Shown: in pieces, positions 1 through 6,868 of the stretch | How the letters are laid out: the number at the start of each line of letters is the position of its first letter | Position numbering within the stretch: the stretch's first letter is position 1 | NCBI RefSeq assembly: GCF_002953135.1 | Contig: NZ_CP026372.1 | Span: forward strand, 1,240,001-1,304,000 | Origin: Sphingobium sp. SCG-1 | GTDB lineage: Bacteria; Pseudomonadota; Alphaproteobacteria; Sphingomonadales; Sphingomonadaceae | Length of the DNA: 64,000 nt | Direction: 5' to 3' | Made by a program: the position numbers and the translations under genes | Notes under the pieces: model-generated | Database searches by the model: none | What the model was told of the DNA's origin: nothing | What the model saw: the letters and a program-made list of their open reading frames with translations, nothing else

Positions 1-540
1 ACGGAGCGGCGGTCAGGTGATTTCGTGCAGGCCAACTATGGTGCGGGGATCAACTTTGAAAAGCAGCTACAGGGGGAGATGCTGCTCGGCGGTTCCTATG
101 AACTGACGCATCGCAACGATCGCCGCGTGGGGCTGGACGGCACGATCCATTATGGCCGCCTGTGGGTGCGCGACGAAGTGGCGCTTGGCCATACGCTGCG
201 TCCCGAGTTGACGCTCCAGCGCCGCGATGTGGATGATCCGACGCTCGATAGCTGGCGCTATGGCGGCAGCCTCGCCTACAGCTATCAGTGGGGCGACCGC
301 GACGTGCTCGGCTACAACTTCGCCGTGGAGCCGGGCTACACCAAGATCGACTATCGCCGGGTCGCCGGGTTCCGCCGCTCGGACGAGCGCATCACGGCCG
401 ACGTGGAAGCGTCTGTGACGATCCGCCGTCAGTGGGAAATCGCGCTGCTCTATCAGTTGAACAGCGTCGAATCGAACGTGCCCGCCAACGACCGTCTCGC
501 CAACCATCGCTTCGGCATCCGGTTCGGCTGGCTGTTCTAA
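1..540 (+). CDS. Outer-membrane beta-barrel protein, C-terminal part (5' end outside window)
   Basis: The frame is open to the window edge, so the gene starts upstream and only about the last 179 residues are seen. The translation alternates charged and aromatic residues in short amphipathic stretches, as in beta strands, and ends in Trp-Leu-Phe. A terminal Phe is the usual signal for insertion by the BAM complex. The pattern fits the outer membrane beta-barrel proteins often linked to exopolysaccharide loci in sphingomonads, but that link is inference because the upstream neighbours are not visible. The GTG at 25 is not taken as the start because coding continues upstream. A 10-bp hairpin follows the stop. 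Confidence 0.7.
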   Translation, partial: TERRSGDFVQANYGAGINFEKQLQGEMLLGGSYELTHRNDRRVGLDGTIHYGRLWVRDEVALGHTLRPELTLQRRDVDDPTLDSWRYGGSLAYSYQWGDRDVLGYNFAVEPGYTKIDYRRVAGFRRSDERITADVEASVTIRRQWEIALLYQLNSVESNVPANDRLANHRFGIRFGWLF

Positions 541-873
541 AAGCGCCCGGAACCCGCGCAAAGCCGCCGTTTTCTACTCAAACGGCGGCCGAAAAGAACA
601 AAACGCGCCCGCAACTGCTAGTGCTTGGCTACCCCGCCAAACCCTAGTGATTGTGGGCGCAAGCGATATTTTGTGACCAGCCGCAGAAAATCCGCTGGCA
701 CTTTATTAAGAGTGGAGTAACATTCTCGTCATGCCGGGGGGCGTGACGGATGATGGGCTAAGCTGCCGAATTTCCGTCCGAAATTTTGCTTCGGGTAAAG
801 AGACGGAAAGGGGTGCCATCATGCGTTGTTCTGCCATTGCCGCTCCTTCCGCAGTCGCCAAGCATGGGCCACG
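541..873. other. Gene-free interval
   Basis: Apart from the hairpin at its left end I see no gene. Open frames across it lack a ribosome binding site and any recognisable protein pattern. The AT-richer part around 660-730 could hold a promoter, but no clear -35/-10 pair could be assigned. Confidence 0.4.
563..589 (+). terminator. Hairpin after the outer-membrane barrel gene
   Basis: A perfect 10-bp inverted repeat (563-572 with 580-589) encloses a 7-nt loop, 22 bases after the stop codon. No T-tract follows on the plus strand, so it may be a weak terminator or an mRNA 3' stabiliser. Confidence 0.4.
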
Positions 874-903
874 AAAAAGGGCGCAGCGCCATGCGCCGCG
901 CCC
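874..903 (-). terminator. Rho-independent terminator of the DUF2171 gene
   Basis: On the minus strand a GC-rich stem (898-903 with 879-884, plus an inner GCG/CGC pairing) is followed by a run of five T (the A-run at 874-878 on the plus strand). It sits about 20 bases beyond the stop codon of the DUF2171 gene. Confidence 0.7.
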
Positions 904-924
904 ATCCTTCGTAACCAGCGGGGC

Positions 925-1188
925 TTATACCTGCTGGGAGTTCTCTTCTTCCTCGAACGTCACCGCCACATCGGCGTTCGCGGACAGTCGCACCGTCGAT
1001 CCATCGCCCTCGACCGCCGCAATCAGGCCGTTGGAGATATAATGGTGATGCCCCTCATGGCTCCCTTCTCCGCTGTCTTTCTTGGTCAGCTTCAGCCGGT
1101 CGCCCTGGACATGGTCCACGGTGCCCACATGCACGCCATCCGCGCCGATGACTTCGGCATGTTCCTTGATGCTGCTCGTATCAACCAT
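925..1188 (-). CDS. DUF2171 domain-containing protein
   Basis: An 87-residue protein. The N-terminal segment reads as 'V-I-G-A-D-G-V-H-V-G-T-V-D', followed by a Lys-rich strand and a 'G-x-HHHYI' segment, which fits the DUF2171 family of small PRC-barrel-like beta proteins. The family is common in alphaproteobacteria and some members are tied to stress responses; no function is established here. The acidic C-terminus ends in a run of Glu. An AGGAG ribosome binding site lies 8 nt before the ATG. It is transcribed divergently from nrdB across a gap of about 109 bases and ends at a clear intrinsic terminator. Confidence 0.75.
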   Translation of the reverse strand: MVDTSSIKEHAEVIGADGVHVGTVDHVQGDRLKLTKKDSGEGSHEGHHHYISNGLIAAVEGDGSTVRLSANADVAVTFEEEENSQQV

Positions 1189-1297
1189 GATTTCGCTCCT
1201 GTATCGGGGGTAGTCGCGCTGAAACGCGCCACCTCTGCGTCCGGAGCCATCGCCGCCAAAATTTTCACCCCGTTAATTGCACGTCCGGAGTAATCCC

Positions 1298-2347
1298 ATG
1301 TCTCTTCTCCAAGCCTCCAAGCAGTACAAGCCCTTCGAATACCCCTGGGCCTTCGATTTCTGGAAGCGCCAGCAGCAGATTCACTGGATGCCCGAGGAAG
1401 TGCCCCTGGGCGAGGATTGCCGCGACTGGGCGCAGAAGCTCTCCGACCATGAGCGCAACCTGCTGACGCAGATTTTCCGCTTCTTCACCCAGGCCGATGT
1501 CGAGGTGCAGGATTGCTACCACGACAAATATGGCCGCGTGTTCAAGCCCACCGAAGTCAAGATGATGCTGACCGCGTTCAGCAATATGGAGACCATCCAT
1601 ATCGCCGCCTACAGCCATTTGCTCGACACCATTGGTATGCCGGAAAGCGAATATGGCGCATTCCTGGAATATCAGGAGATGCGCGACAAGCATGACTACA
1701 TGCAGCAGTTCGGCGTCGACAGCGATCAGGACATTGCCCGCACGCTCGCCATGTTCGGCGGCTTCACCGAAGGGCTGCAACTCTTCGCCAGCTTCGCCAT
1801 GCTGATGAACTTCCCGCGCTTCAACAAGATGAAGGGCATGGGCCAGATCGTCACCTGGTCGATCCGCGACGAGACGCTGCATTGCGAGGGCATCGTCAAG
1901 ATGTTCCACACCTTCGTCGCCGAACGCCAGTGCCTGACCAAGGCGGTCAAGGAAGACATCATCGATTGTTGCCAGAAGACCGTGCGGCTGGAGGATGCCT
2001 TCATCGACCTGGCGTTCGAAATGGGTCCGGTGCCCGGCATGACTGCCAAGGAGATCAAGCGCTACATCCGCTTCATCGCCGACTGGCGCCTGGGACAATT
2101 GGGTTTCCAGCCGATCTACATGATCGAGGATCACCCCCTGCCATGGCTCGCCCCGCTGCTGAACGGCGTGGAGCACGCGAACTTCTTCGAAACCCGCGCC
2201 ACCGAATATTCAAAGGGCGCGACCCGCGGCAACTGGAACGAAGTATGGGACAGCTTCGACCGCCGCAAGAAGCTGAAAGCCAACGACACCGTCGAAGACG
2301 AACAGGGCGACGATATGTTCAAGGCAGCGGGAATCGCGGCGGAGTGA
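1298..2347 (+). CDS. nrdB: Ribonucleoside-diphosphate reductase, beta subunit (class I)
   Basis: 349 residues. This is the small subunit of class I ribonucleotide reductase, which holds the di-iron/tyrosyl-radical site and makes deoxyribonucleotides with the alpha subunit. Iron-ligand segments of the ferritin-like fold are visible: 'FFTQADVEVQD', 'NMETIHIAAY' and 'DETLHCEG'. The ATG at 1298 is preferred over an in-frame TTG at 1277 because a GGAG at 1287-1290 is spaced correctly for it. nrdA is not next to it: upstream is the divergent DUF2171 gene, and downstream an AT-rich HEPN-type gene begins one base after the stop. Confidence 0.95.
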   Translation: MSLLQASKQYKPFEYPWAFDFWKRQQQIHWMPEEVPLGEDCRDWAQKLSDHERNLLTQIFRFFTQADVEVQDCYHDKYGRVFKPTEVKMMLTAFSNMETIHIAAYSHLLDTIGMPESEYGAFLEYQEMRDKHDYMQQFGVDSDQDIARTLAMFGGFTEGLQLFASFAMLMNFPRFNKMKGMGQIVTWSIRDETLHCEGIVKMFHTFVAERQCLTKAVKEDIIDCCQKTVRLEDAFIDLAFEMGPVPGMTAKEIKRYIRFIADWRLGQLGFQPIYMIEDHPLPWLAPLLNGVEHANFFETRATEYSKGATRGNWNEVWDSFDRRKKLKANDTVEDEQGDDMFKAAGIAAE

Positions 2348-2348
2348 A

Positions 2349-3602
2349 ATGACACTTCTGGTGCGGAACTCCTTTGCTGACAAACTAAAGCATCTGGTTT
2401 CTAAGCTACCTGAACATTTCAATCCTACTGATGACGGACTACAGATACTTACTTGGTCTGGAGAAGCCATTCGGTCAGCTATAGCTTCTTGTTTTCATTG
2501 TCCTAATGACATGCATCCATTGGAACTAAACGAATGCATTCGCAAAGCTACAAGGGCAGCGTTGTCTAGGCAAAATTTGTCATCCGAATCTTTTCAAAGC
2601 ACGTTGAATGCTACGGTCGATAGTTTCCGGCAGACCCCAAAAATAAAATATGCTGCCTGGACTAAAATAAACTTCAACCCGGCAGGCGCAGCTACGTATA
2701 ACTTTTTTGGTTCAAAGATATGTATTGGCTCTCGGTTGCCGTCCGAAATGCGCGAATGGCAAGCCGTACTAAATCGTGACGGGGACGGGCCGGTTCAACC
2801 CATCGGAGGGGTGCTGCGGTGCGAAGGGCTATTTAGGAGCGCTTGGGTAGCGGGTTACGAGTTAACCGATAAAATAGAGAAGTTCGGCTCATTTATCAAC
2901 TTCTGGAATAACACTTCGTCCGGTCTGGTATTTCCGGAATCCTCTAGAGCTATATTTAAATTAGGTCCAACATTCGCATTGTATAATTACCATGCCAAAA
3001 AATATGATGATACATATTGGACAAATGAGACTTATGACGCCCAACTTTGGTCTTGGGGAGCCAATAAGTTATCGAAACTACAGAATGGCATCGAAACTTT
3101 ACATAAGCTGAATCGGAAGAGAAACGGTAATCCGCTTCTGCCTGACGCACTACATTGCATGGCACTGTTAAACAACAGTTGGTTAATTCCCGACCCCCAG
3201 CGAGCAGTTATGTCCGTGTGGATGTGCTTCGAGCGACTGTTATCCCATGGTTCTGATGGGACGAGAGGGGGATATGAAGCGATTGCAAGGCGAGGAGGAA
3301 AATTTGATGCAGACTCCCGCTCACGTGAGTATATTTTGTTAGCCTTAGCATCTCATCGCAACAACGCGGCACATGGAAAGGGCATCCCGGGCGAAGCGCA
3401 AGTTGCGAGTGCGCTATACCAAGAATGCGCTCGTTATCTCATATGGCTCATCCGGTGGGCTATCCACAATGGCTCCAGATTTCAGACCAAAAATGAATTT
3501 CTCGAATGGGTAGATATTCCCAAGGAAAGCGAGCGACTCTTACATCGCAAGAAATTACATAATTTAGCTATGACGTTTTGGCATCCAAGAAGGGAGCAAT
3601 AA
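2349..3602 (+). CDS. HEPN-domain protein (Apea-like), candidate defence RNase
   Basis: 417 residues, strikingly AT-rich in base and codon use compared with both neighbours. The C-terminal third (about 280-400) is helical and contains R337-x4-H342 in 'SHRNNAAHG', the R-x(4-6)-H signature of HEPN ribonucleases. It resembles the Apea-like HEPN group found in anti-phage and toxin systems. The N-terminal 270 residues match nothing I recognise and may be a sensor or target-binding part. The ATG lies one base after the nrdB stop and uses GGAG within the nrdB end as ribosome binding site, so it may be co-transcribed with nrdB. The composition suggests recent horizontal acquisition. HEPN assignment is good; a defence role is inference. 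Confidence 0.6.
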   Translation: MTLLVRNSFADKLKHLVSKLPEHFNPTDDGLQILTWSGEAIRSAIASCFHCPNDMHPLELNECIRKATRAALSRQNLSSESFQSTLNATVDSFRQTPKIKYAAWTKINFNPAGAATYNFFGSKICIGSRLPSEMREWQAVLNRDGDGPVQPIGGVLRCEGLFRSAWVAGYELTDKIEKFGSFINFWNNTSSGLVFPESSRAIFKLGPTFALYNYHAKKYDDTYWTNETYDAQLWSWGANKLSKLQNGIETLHKLNRKRNGNPLLPDALHCMALLNNSWLIPDPQRAVMSVWMCFERLLSHGSDGTRGGYEAIARRGGKFDADSRSREYILLALASHRNNAAHGKGIPGEAQVASALYQECARYLIWLIRWAIHNGSRFQTKNEFLEWVDIPKESERLLHRKKLHNLAMTFWHPRREQ

Positions 3603-3681
3603 AGCGCGTTCTAGATGTTACCACAACATCATCGGTATTTGATAACTTCGGAAGCTTGCGTAGTTCTTTACGATCTAATAT

Positions 3682-3849
3682 TTAGCTCTTAATGCGAATT
3701 TGGACCTGTTCAAACGGGATCATCGCGTCCCCGTTTTTGGCTTGCTCCAGACCGCGCGCAACCTTCGCCTGTTTCCATGCCGCATAGCTGCGCTCCGTCG
3801 CACCCGGCGCGTCGGTCACTTTGTCGGTGGCTGCCAGCTTCGTTTTCAT
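3682..3849 (-). CDS. Antitoxin-like small protein, probably truncated at its C-terminus
   Basis: A 55-residue frame beginning MKTKLAATDK. The centre, 'SYAAWKQAKVARGLEQAK' followed by 'DAMIPFEQV', resembles the small 'stability determinant' antitoxins of RelE/ParE-type type II toxin-antitoxin pairs. From memory of that family, a Trp-containing tail is expected after the Val; here the last six residues (QIRIKS) are unlike it. The change falls near 3700, where GC-rich sequence meets the AT-rich HEPN segment. No toxin gene follows on the minus strand: only 79 bases separate this stop from the HEPN gene end. No clear ribosome binding site is visible. Probably a non-functional remnant. Confidence 0.5.
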   Translation of the reverse strand: MKTKLAATDKVTDAPGATERSYAAWKQAKVARGLEQAKNGDAMIPFEQVQIRIKS

Positions 3850-4424
3850 GACATTGAATATGGGCTATTGGCTAAACACTGATGAACCGCCGTTTCCCCT
3901 GTCCTACACCCCACCCGATCCGCTAACACCGCTGCTCCTTCCAACCGCAAGCATTGGTGGTGCCACGCTCCTGACTCGCTGACGAGACCCCCATAGTCGA
4001 TCCGTCGCCGCTGCGCTTCCTTCGGCCCGTCACCGCCCGCTTGTCATAGCCGGGCTCGCGAACGGGCCGAACTCTCCAACGGGAGTGTGCGCCGCCAGCG
4101 GTTCCCGAATCGACCGCGCGCTGCCGCCTCGACCGCTCGGTCCGGACAGCGCGGCGATGGGCATCTCCGGTCAGCCGGTCTACCCGAGCCAGCACCCCGG
4201 CATCAGGCTGGACGGACAGGATACCCGTCCCCGCAGCGGCGGCGCGGACGGTCTCTATGAAGCGCAATGGGACGCGGCACCCCTTGCCCGATCCCTCCGG
4301 CGGCAGACAGGCGCCCGAACGCCAACACCGCTACCCCGGAAAACGGCTCGACCGGGGGGTGACGTAGCGTGACTTTCGTGACCTTCCGACCCAAAACGAC
4401 TTTGGAAAGAGGGACAGCGAGCGC
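3850..4424. other. Gene-free or degenerate interval
   Basis: GC-rich sequence with several overlapping short open frames on both strands. None has a convincing ribosome binding site or a recognisable motif. It borders the truncated antitoxin and may be eroded accessory DNA. I see no insertion-sequence ends or RNA gene in it. Confidence 0.35.
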
Positions 4425-4775
4425 CTATTCGCGGCGCACATCGTCCTCATCGTCGTCGCTGTCGGTGAAGCCCAATATGTCCTCTTCATCGTCCATCATC
4501 GGCTCGCCCGCGAACGCGCCATTGTCGATGCGGCCGCTGTTGACCATCGCGTTCATCGTCTCGACCAGGTCGGGTACATCGTCGGGCATTACCTGCGTGC
4601 GGTCGGTCGATCCGCCGCGCTCGGTCTCCTGCGTCAGGTCGGTGCTGCGCACCAGCGCGTCGTTCGCCACATCCTGCGCCTGCTCGCCGGTCTCGTCCTG
4701 TTCGCTATTGGCGAAATCGGCGTCGATCGGGTCGCTGGCGTTGGTGCCGGCGGTGGAGCGTGACGTGTCGGTCAT
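4425..4775 (-). CDS. Acidic hypothetical protein behind a stress-type promoter
   Basis: 116 residues, very rich in Asp, Glu, Ser and Thr, with no hydrophobic segment, so probably a soluble, largely disordered protein. The C-terminus holds an acidic run ('DSDDDEDDV'). AAGGA precedes the ATG by 6 nt. The promoter at 4827-4852 matches the consensus of the alphaproteobacterial general-stress sigma factor EcfG, so induction by stress is likely. Function unknown; disordered acidic proteins of this kind are often desiccation or osmotic-stress products, but that is only analogy. Confidence 0.65.
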   Translation of the reverse strand: MTDTSRSTAGTNASDPIDADFANSEQDETGEQAQDVANDALVRSTDLTQETERGGSTDRTQVMPDDVPDLVETMNAMVNSGRIDNGAFAGEPMMDDEEDILGFTDSDDDEDDVRRE

Positions 4776-4826
4776 GGCTGATCCTTCGTTGTGTAAGGGG
4801 GCGGGCAGGGCCGCGATGGCAGGGAT

Positions 4827-4852
4827 AACGTCCCGCCTCCGCCTCCCGTTCC
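4827..4852 (-). promoter_or_regulatory. EcfG-type general stress promoter
   Basis: On the minus strand GGAAC (4852-4848) is followed after exactly 17 bases by CGTT (4830-4827). This is the consensus of promoters read by EcfG with its PhyR/NepR control circuit. It lies about 50 bases upstream of the acidic protein gene, a sensible leader length. The divergent gene at 4959 has only a poorer match (TGAAC, 15 bases, CGTT). Confidence 0.65.
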
Positions 4853-4958
4853 GCTTGTCTGAACCGCGCCCTTCGCGGACGTTATGTTACGTTCATGCAA
4901 CCACCGCGCCTAACCCACGTTATGCCCTCACCGATACGAACGAGAGGAGTAACACCCC

Positions 4959-5483
4959 ATGAAGAAGATGCTGCTGAGCCTGATGCTCGCCGCCACGACC
5001 CTGACCGCGACGCCCGCGCTGGCCGATCCTCCAGGACACGCCCCCGCGCATGGCTGGCGCGACAAGCAGGACCGCCGGGATGATCGCCGCGAATGGCGTC
5101 AGGATCGCCGGGACGACCGGCGTGACAATCGTCGCGAGGCCCGCCGCGATGCCCGCGACTGGAGGCAATATCGCAACTACGACTATAATCGCGCCGAACG
5201 TCGTGGTGAGCGCTATTATGCCGACAACTACTATCGCGACGGCCGCTACTATCAGCCGCAGCGCCTCAGCCGGAACAGCCGCATCTATCGCGGCAACGAC
5301 AACCGCTATTATTGCCGCCGCAGTGACGGCACCACCGGCCTGATAATCGGCGCAGCGGCGGGCGGCCTGCTCGGCAACTCGCTCGATCGCGGCGGCTCCA
5401 GCCTGCTTGGCACATTGCTCGGCGCAGGCGGCGGCGCGCTGCTGGGTCGGGAGATTGACCGTGGCGGCGTAAGCTGCCGCTAA
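4959..5483 (+). CDS. Secreted Arg/Asp/Tyr-rich protein with glycine-zipper 2TM domain
   Basis: 174 residues. Residues 1-22 form a Sec signal peptide ending Ala-Leu-Ala. Residues 30-75 are a highly charged low-complexity stretch of RRDD/RDNR units, as in RcnB-like envelope proteins. Residues 76-105 are Tyr/Arg-rich. The C-terminal 60 residues carry Gly-zipper segments ('IIGAAAGGLLG', 'LLGAGGGALLG') of the 17-kDa surface antigen type. It probably sits at the outer membrane and stabilises the envelope. Divergent from the acidic stress gene and followed by a strong hairpin. Confidence 0.8.
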   Translation: MKKMLLSLMLAATTLTATPALADPPGHAPAHGWRDKQDRRDDRREWRQDRRDDRRDNRREARRDARDWRQYRNYDYNRAERRGERYYADNYYRDGRYYQPQRLSRNSRIYRGNDNRYYCRRSDGTTGLIIGAAAGGLLGNSLDRGGSSLLGTLLGAGGGALLGREIDRGGVSCR

Positions 5484-5496
5484 TCGACACCGCAAT

Positions 5497-5524
5497 GGGC
5501 CGAGTGACAAAAACCACTCGGCCC
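5497..5524 (+). terminator. Strong hairpin after the glycine-zipper gene
   Basis: A perfect 10-bp stem (5497-5506 with 5515-5524) with an A-rich 8-nt loop starts 13 bases after the stop. No long T-run follows, but its position and strength suggest transcript termination. Confidence 0.6.
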
Positions 5525-5600
5525 GTCGCAAACCCTGGATGAAAACCGCTGCCCGCCGCGTTGGTGCGTCAGGCAGATACTAATCTGAAAGGAAGACCTG

Positions 5601-5954
5601 ATGACCAGAACCGCTATCATCGCCGCCGCACTGGCCTCCATTGCCCTCACCGCGCCCGCCGCCCATGCCCAGCGCGCCGTCTCCTACGAGGAAGAACTGG
5701 CCCGGCGCGAACAGGGTGTGATCCTCACGCATCCCTTGGCAGGCCGCGACAACAACCTCTGGCACGATTACCAGACCGACGTCGCCGAAGCGCGTCAGGA
5801 ACTGCGCAAGGATCTCGACGACGTCAGCGACAGCGAAGACCGCCGCGATGCATGGGAAGAATATCGCAGCGAACTGGCCGATGCCCGCTACGACTATGTC
5901 AAGGAAATGAAGGAAAAGGGCTATCGCGTCGGGCAAGTCCGACTGGAGCCCTGA
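5601..5954 (+). CDS. Secreted hypothetical protein
   Basis: 117 residues with a clear signal peptide (about 1-23, cleavage after Ala-His-Ala). The mature part is helical and highly charged, with repeated Glu/Arg/Asp-rich heptads ('EARQELRKDLDDVSDSEDRR'), consistent with a periplasmic coiled coil. AAGGA stands 8 nt before the ATG. No family recognised; the neighbouring envelope protein gene suggests a cell-envelope role. Confidence 0.65.
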   Translation: MTRTAIIAAALASIALTAPAAHAQRAVSYEEELARREQGVILTHPLAGRDNNLWHDYQTDVAEARQELRKDLDDVSDSEDRRDAWEEYRSELADARYDYVKEMKEKGYRVGQVRLEP

Positions 5955-6025
5955 ACCCCATCGCGCGCTTGACGATCGGGCACGCAACGGACAATGATCG
6001 CCCTTGAATTTCGTGAGGGGTGCGC

Positions 6026-6394
6026 GTGGCGGAAAACTGGCTCTATGACGCGCACCCGGCGATGTTCCGCAGCAACCCGCTGCTGTTCATCCTGTTGCTG
6101 ATTTCCGTGGTCGGCATACTCGGCCTCGGCATTTGGTACATCAAGTCGAAGGGCGAACGTCTTGCGCTCAGCGACAGCGAAATCCTGCTGGAACGCGGCC
6201 TGCTGTCCAAGCAGCGCACCCAACTCGCCCTATCCAGCGTCCGCACCGTCCGCATCACCCAAAGCGTTTTTCAGCGGATGATGGGCGTCGGTAATATCGA
6301 GATTTTCAGCGCGGGCGACTATGCCGAAATCGCGATCCGCGGCATGCCCGATCCTAACATTGTCCGCGAACTCACGGCCCGCCGCACGCACTAA
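6026..6394 (+). CDS. Membrane-anchored bacterial PH-domain protein (YdbS-like)
   Basis: 122 residues from the GTG at 6026, chosen because GAGGGG at 6015-6020 is well spaced for it; an in-frame GTG at 6020 sits on the ribosome binding site. 'LYDAHPAMFRSNPL' leads into one membrane segment ('LLFILLLISVVGILGLGIWYI'). The C-terminal strand pattern ('LALSDSEILLERGLLSKQRTQ', 'VRITQSVFQRMMGVGNIEI') is the bPH2 domain of the YdbS/YdbT family. The family is membrane-associated without a defined reaction. It converges on the DUF486 gene, with only three bases between the stops. Confidence 0.8.
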   Translation: MAENWLYDAHPAMFRSNPLLFILLLISVVGILGLGIWYIKSKGERLALSDSEILLERGLLSKQRTQLALSSVRTVRITQSVFQRMMGVGNIEIFSAGDYAEIAIRGMPDPNIVRELTARRTH

Positions 6395-6397
6395 CCG

Positions 6398-6733
6398 CTA
6401 CTTCCCCACGAACAGAAACGCCACCGCCGCCATGATGCACGCGAATGCAGCGAAGTGCCGCCAACTCAGCGGCTCGCCCAGTACCAGCACCATGAACGCC
6501 CCGAACACGATCAGCGTGATCGCCTCCTGCGTGATCTTCAACTGCGCGCCGCTCCACCCCTGCGCATAGCCGATCCGGTTTGCAGGCACCGCCATGCAAT
6601 ATTCGAACAGCGCAATGCCCCAGCTTATCAGGATCACCGCGATCAGCGGCTTGTTCATGCCCCCTTTCAAGTGCCAGTACCACGCGATTGTCATCATGAT
6701 GTTCGATCCGACGAGCAGGGCGACTGGTATCAT
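6398..6733 (-). CDS. DUF486 family small membrane protein (DMT superfamily)
   Basis: 111 residues, four predicted membrane helices. 'HLKGGMNKPL' and 'SWGIALFEYCMAVPANRIGY' followed by 'LKITQEAITL' match the DUF486 family of half-size drug/metabolite-transporter-like proteins. The start is set at the internal ATG (6733) because AAAGGA precedes it by 6 nt and the resulting length fits the family; the longer frame adds 11 residues with no binding site. Substrate unknown. Confidence 0.85.
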   Translation of the reverse strand: MIPVALLVGSNIMMTIAWYWHLKGGMNKPLIAVILISWGIALFEYCMAVPANRIGYAQGWSGAQLKITQEAITLIVFGAFMVLVLGEPLSWRHFAAFACIMAAVAFLFVGK

Positions 6734-6868
6734 GGGTGGTCCTTTGGCTAACGGCTGGCGTCGCACCTTGCGCGTCGCCGCGGAGGTTGCAAGCCTCGCC
6801 CTTCGCCCCTAGAGGGACCGGGACTTTTCCCCGCCCGGTGCGGGGTTCCCTCGCCCAAGGATATGCAA

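Noticed and set aside
731..1293. Plus-strand frames over the DUF2171 gene
   Set aside because: Antisense to a supported gene and crossing its terminator; the start lacks a binding site.
4085..4394. Short frames on both strands between the antitoxin remnant and the acidic protein
   Set aside because: Arg/Pro/Gly-rich composition typical of chance frames in GC-rich DNA, no ribosome binding site, no motif.
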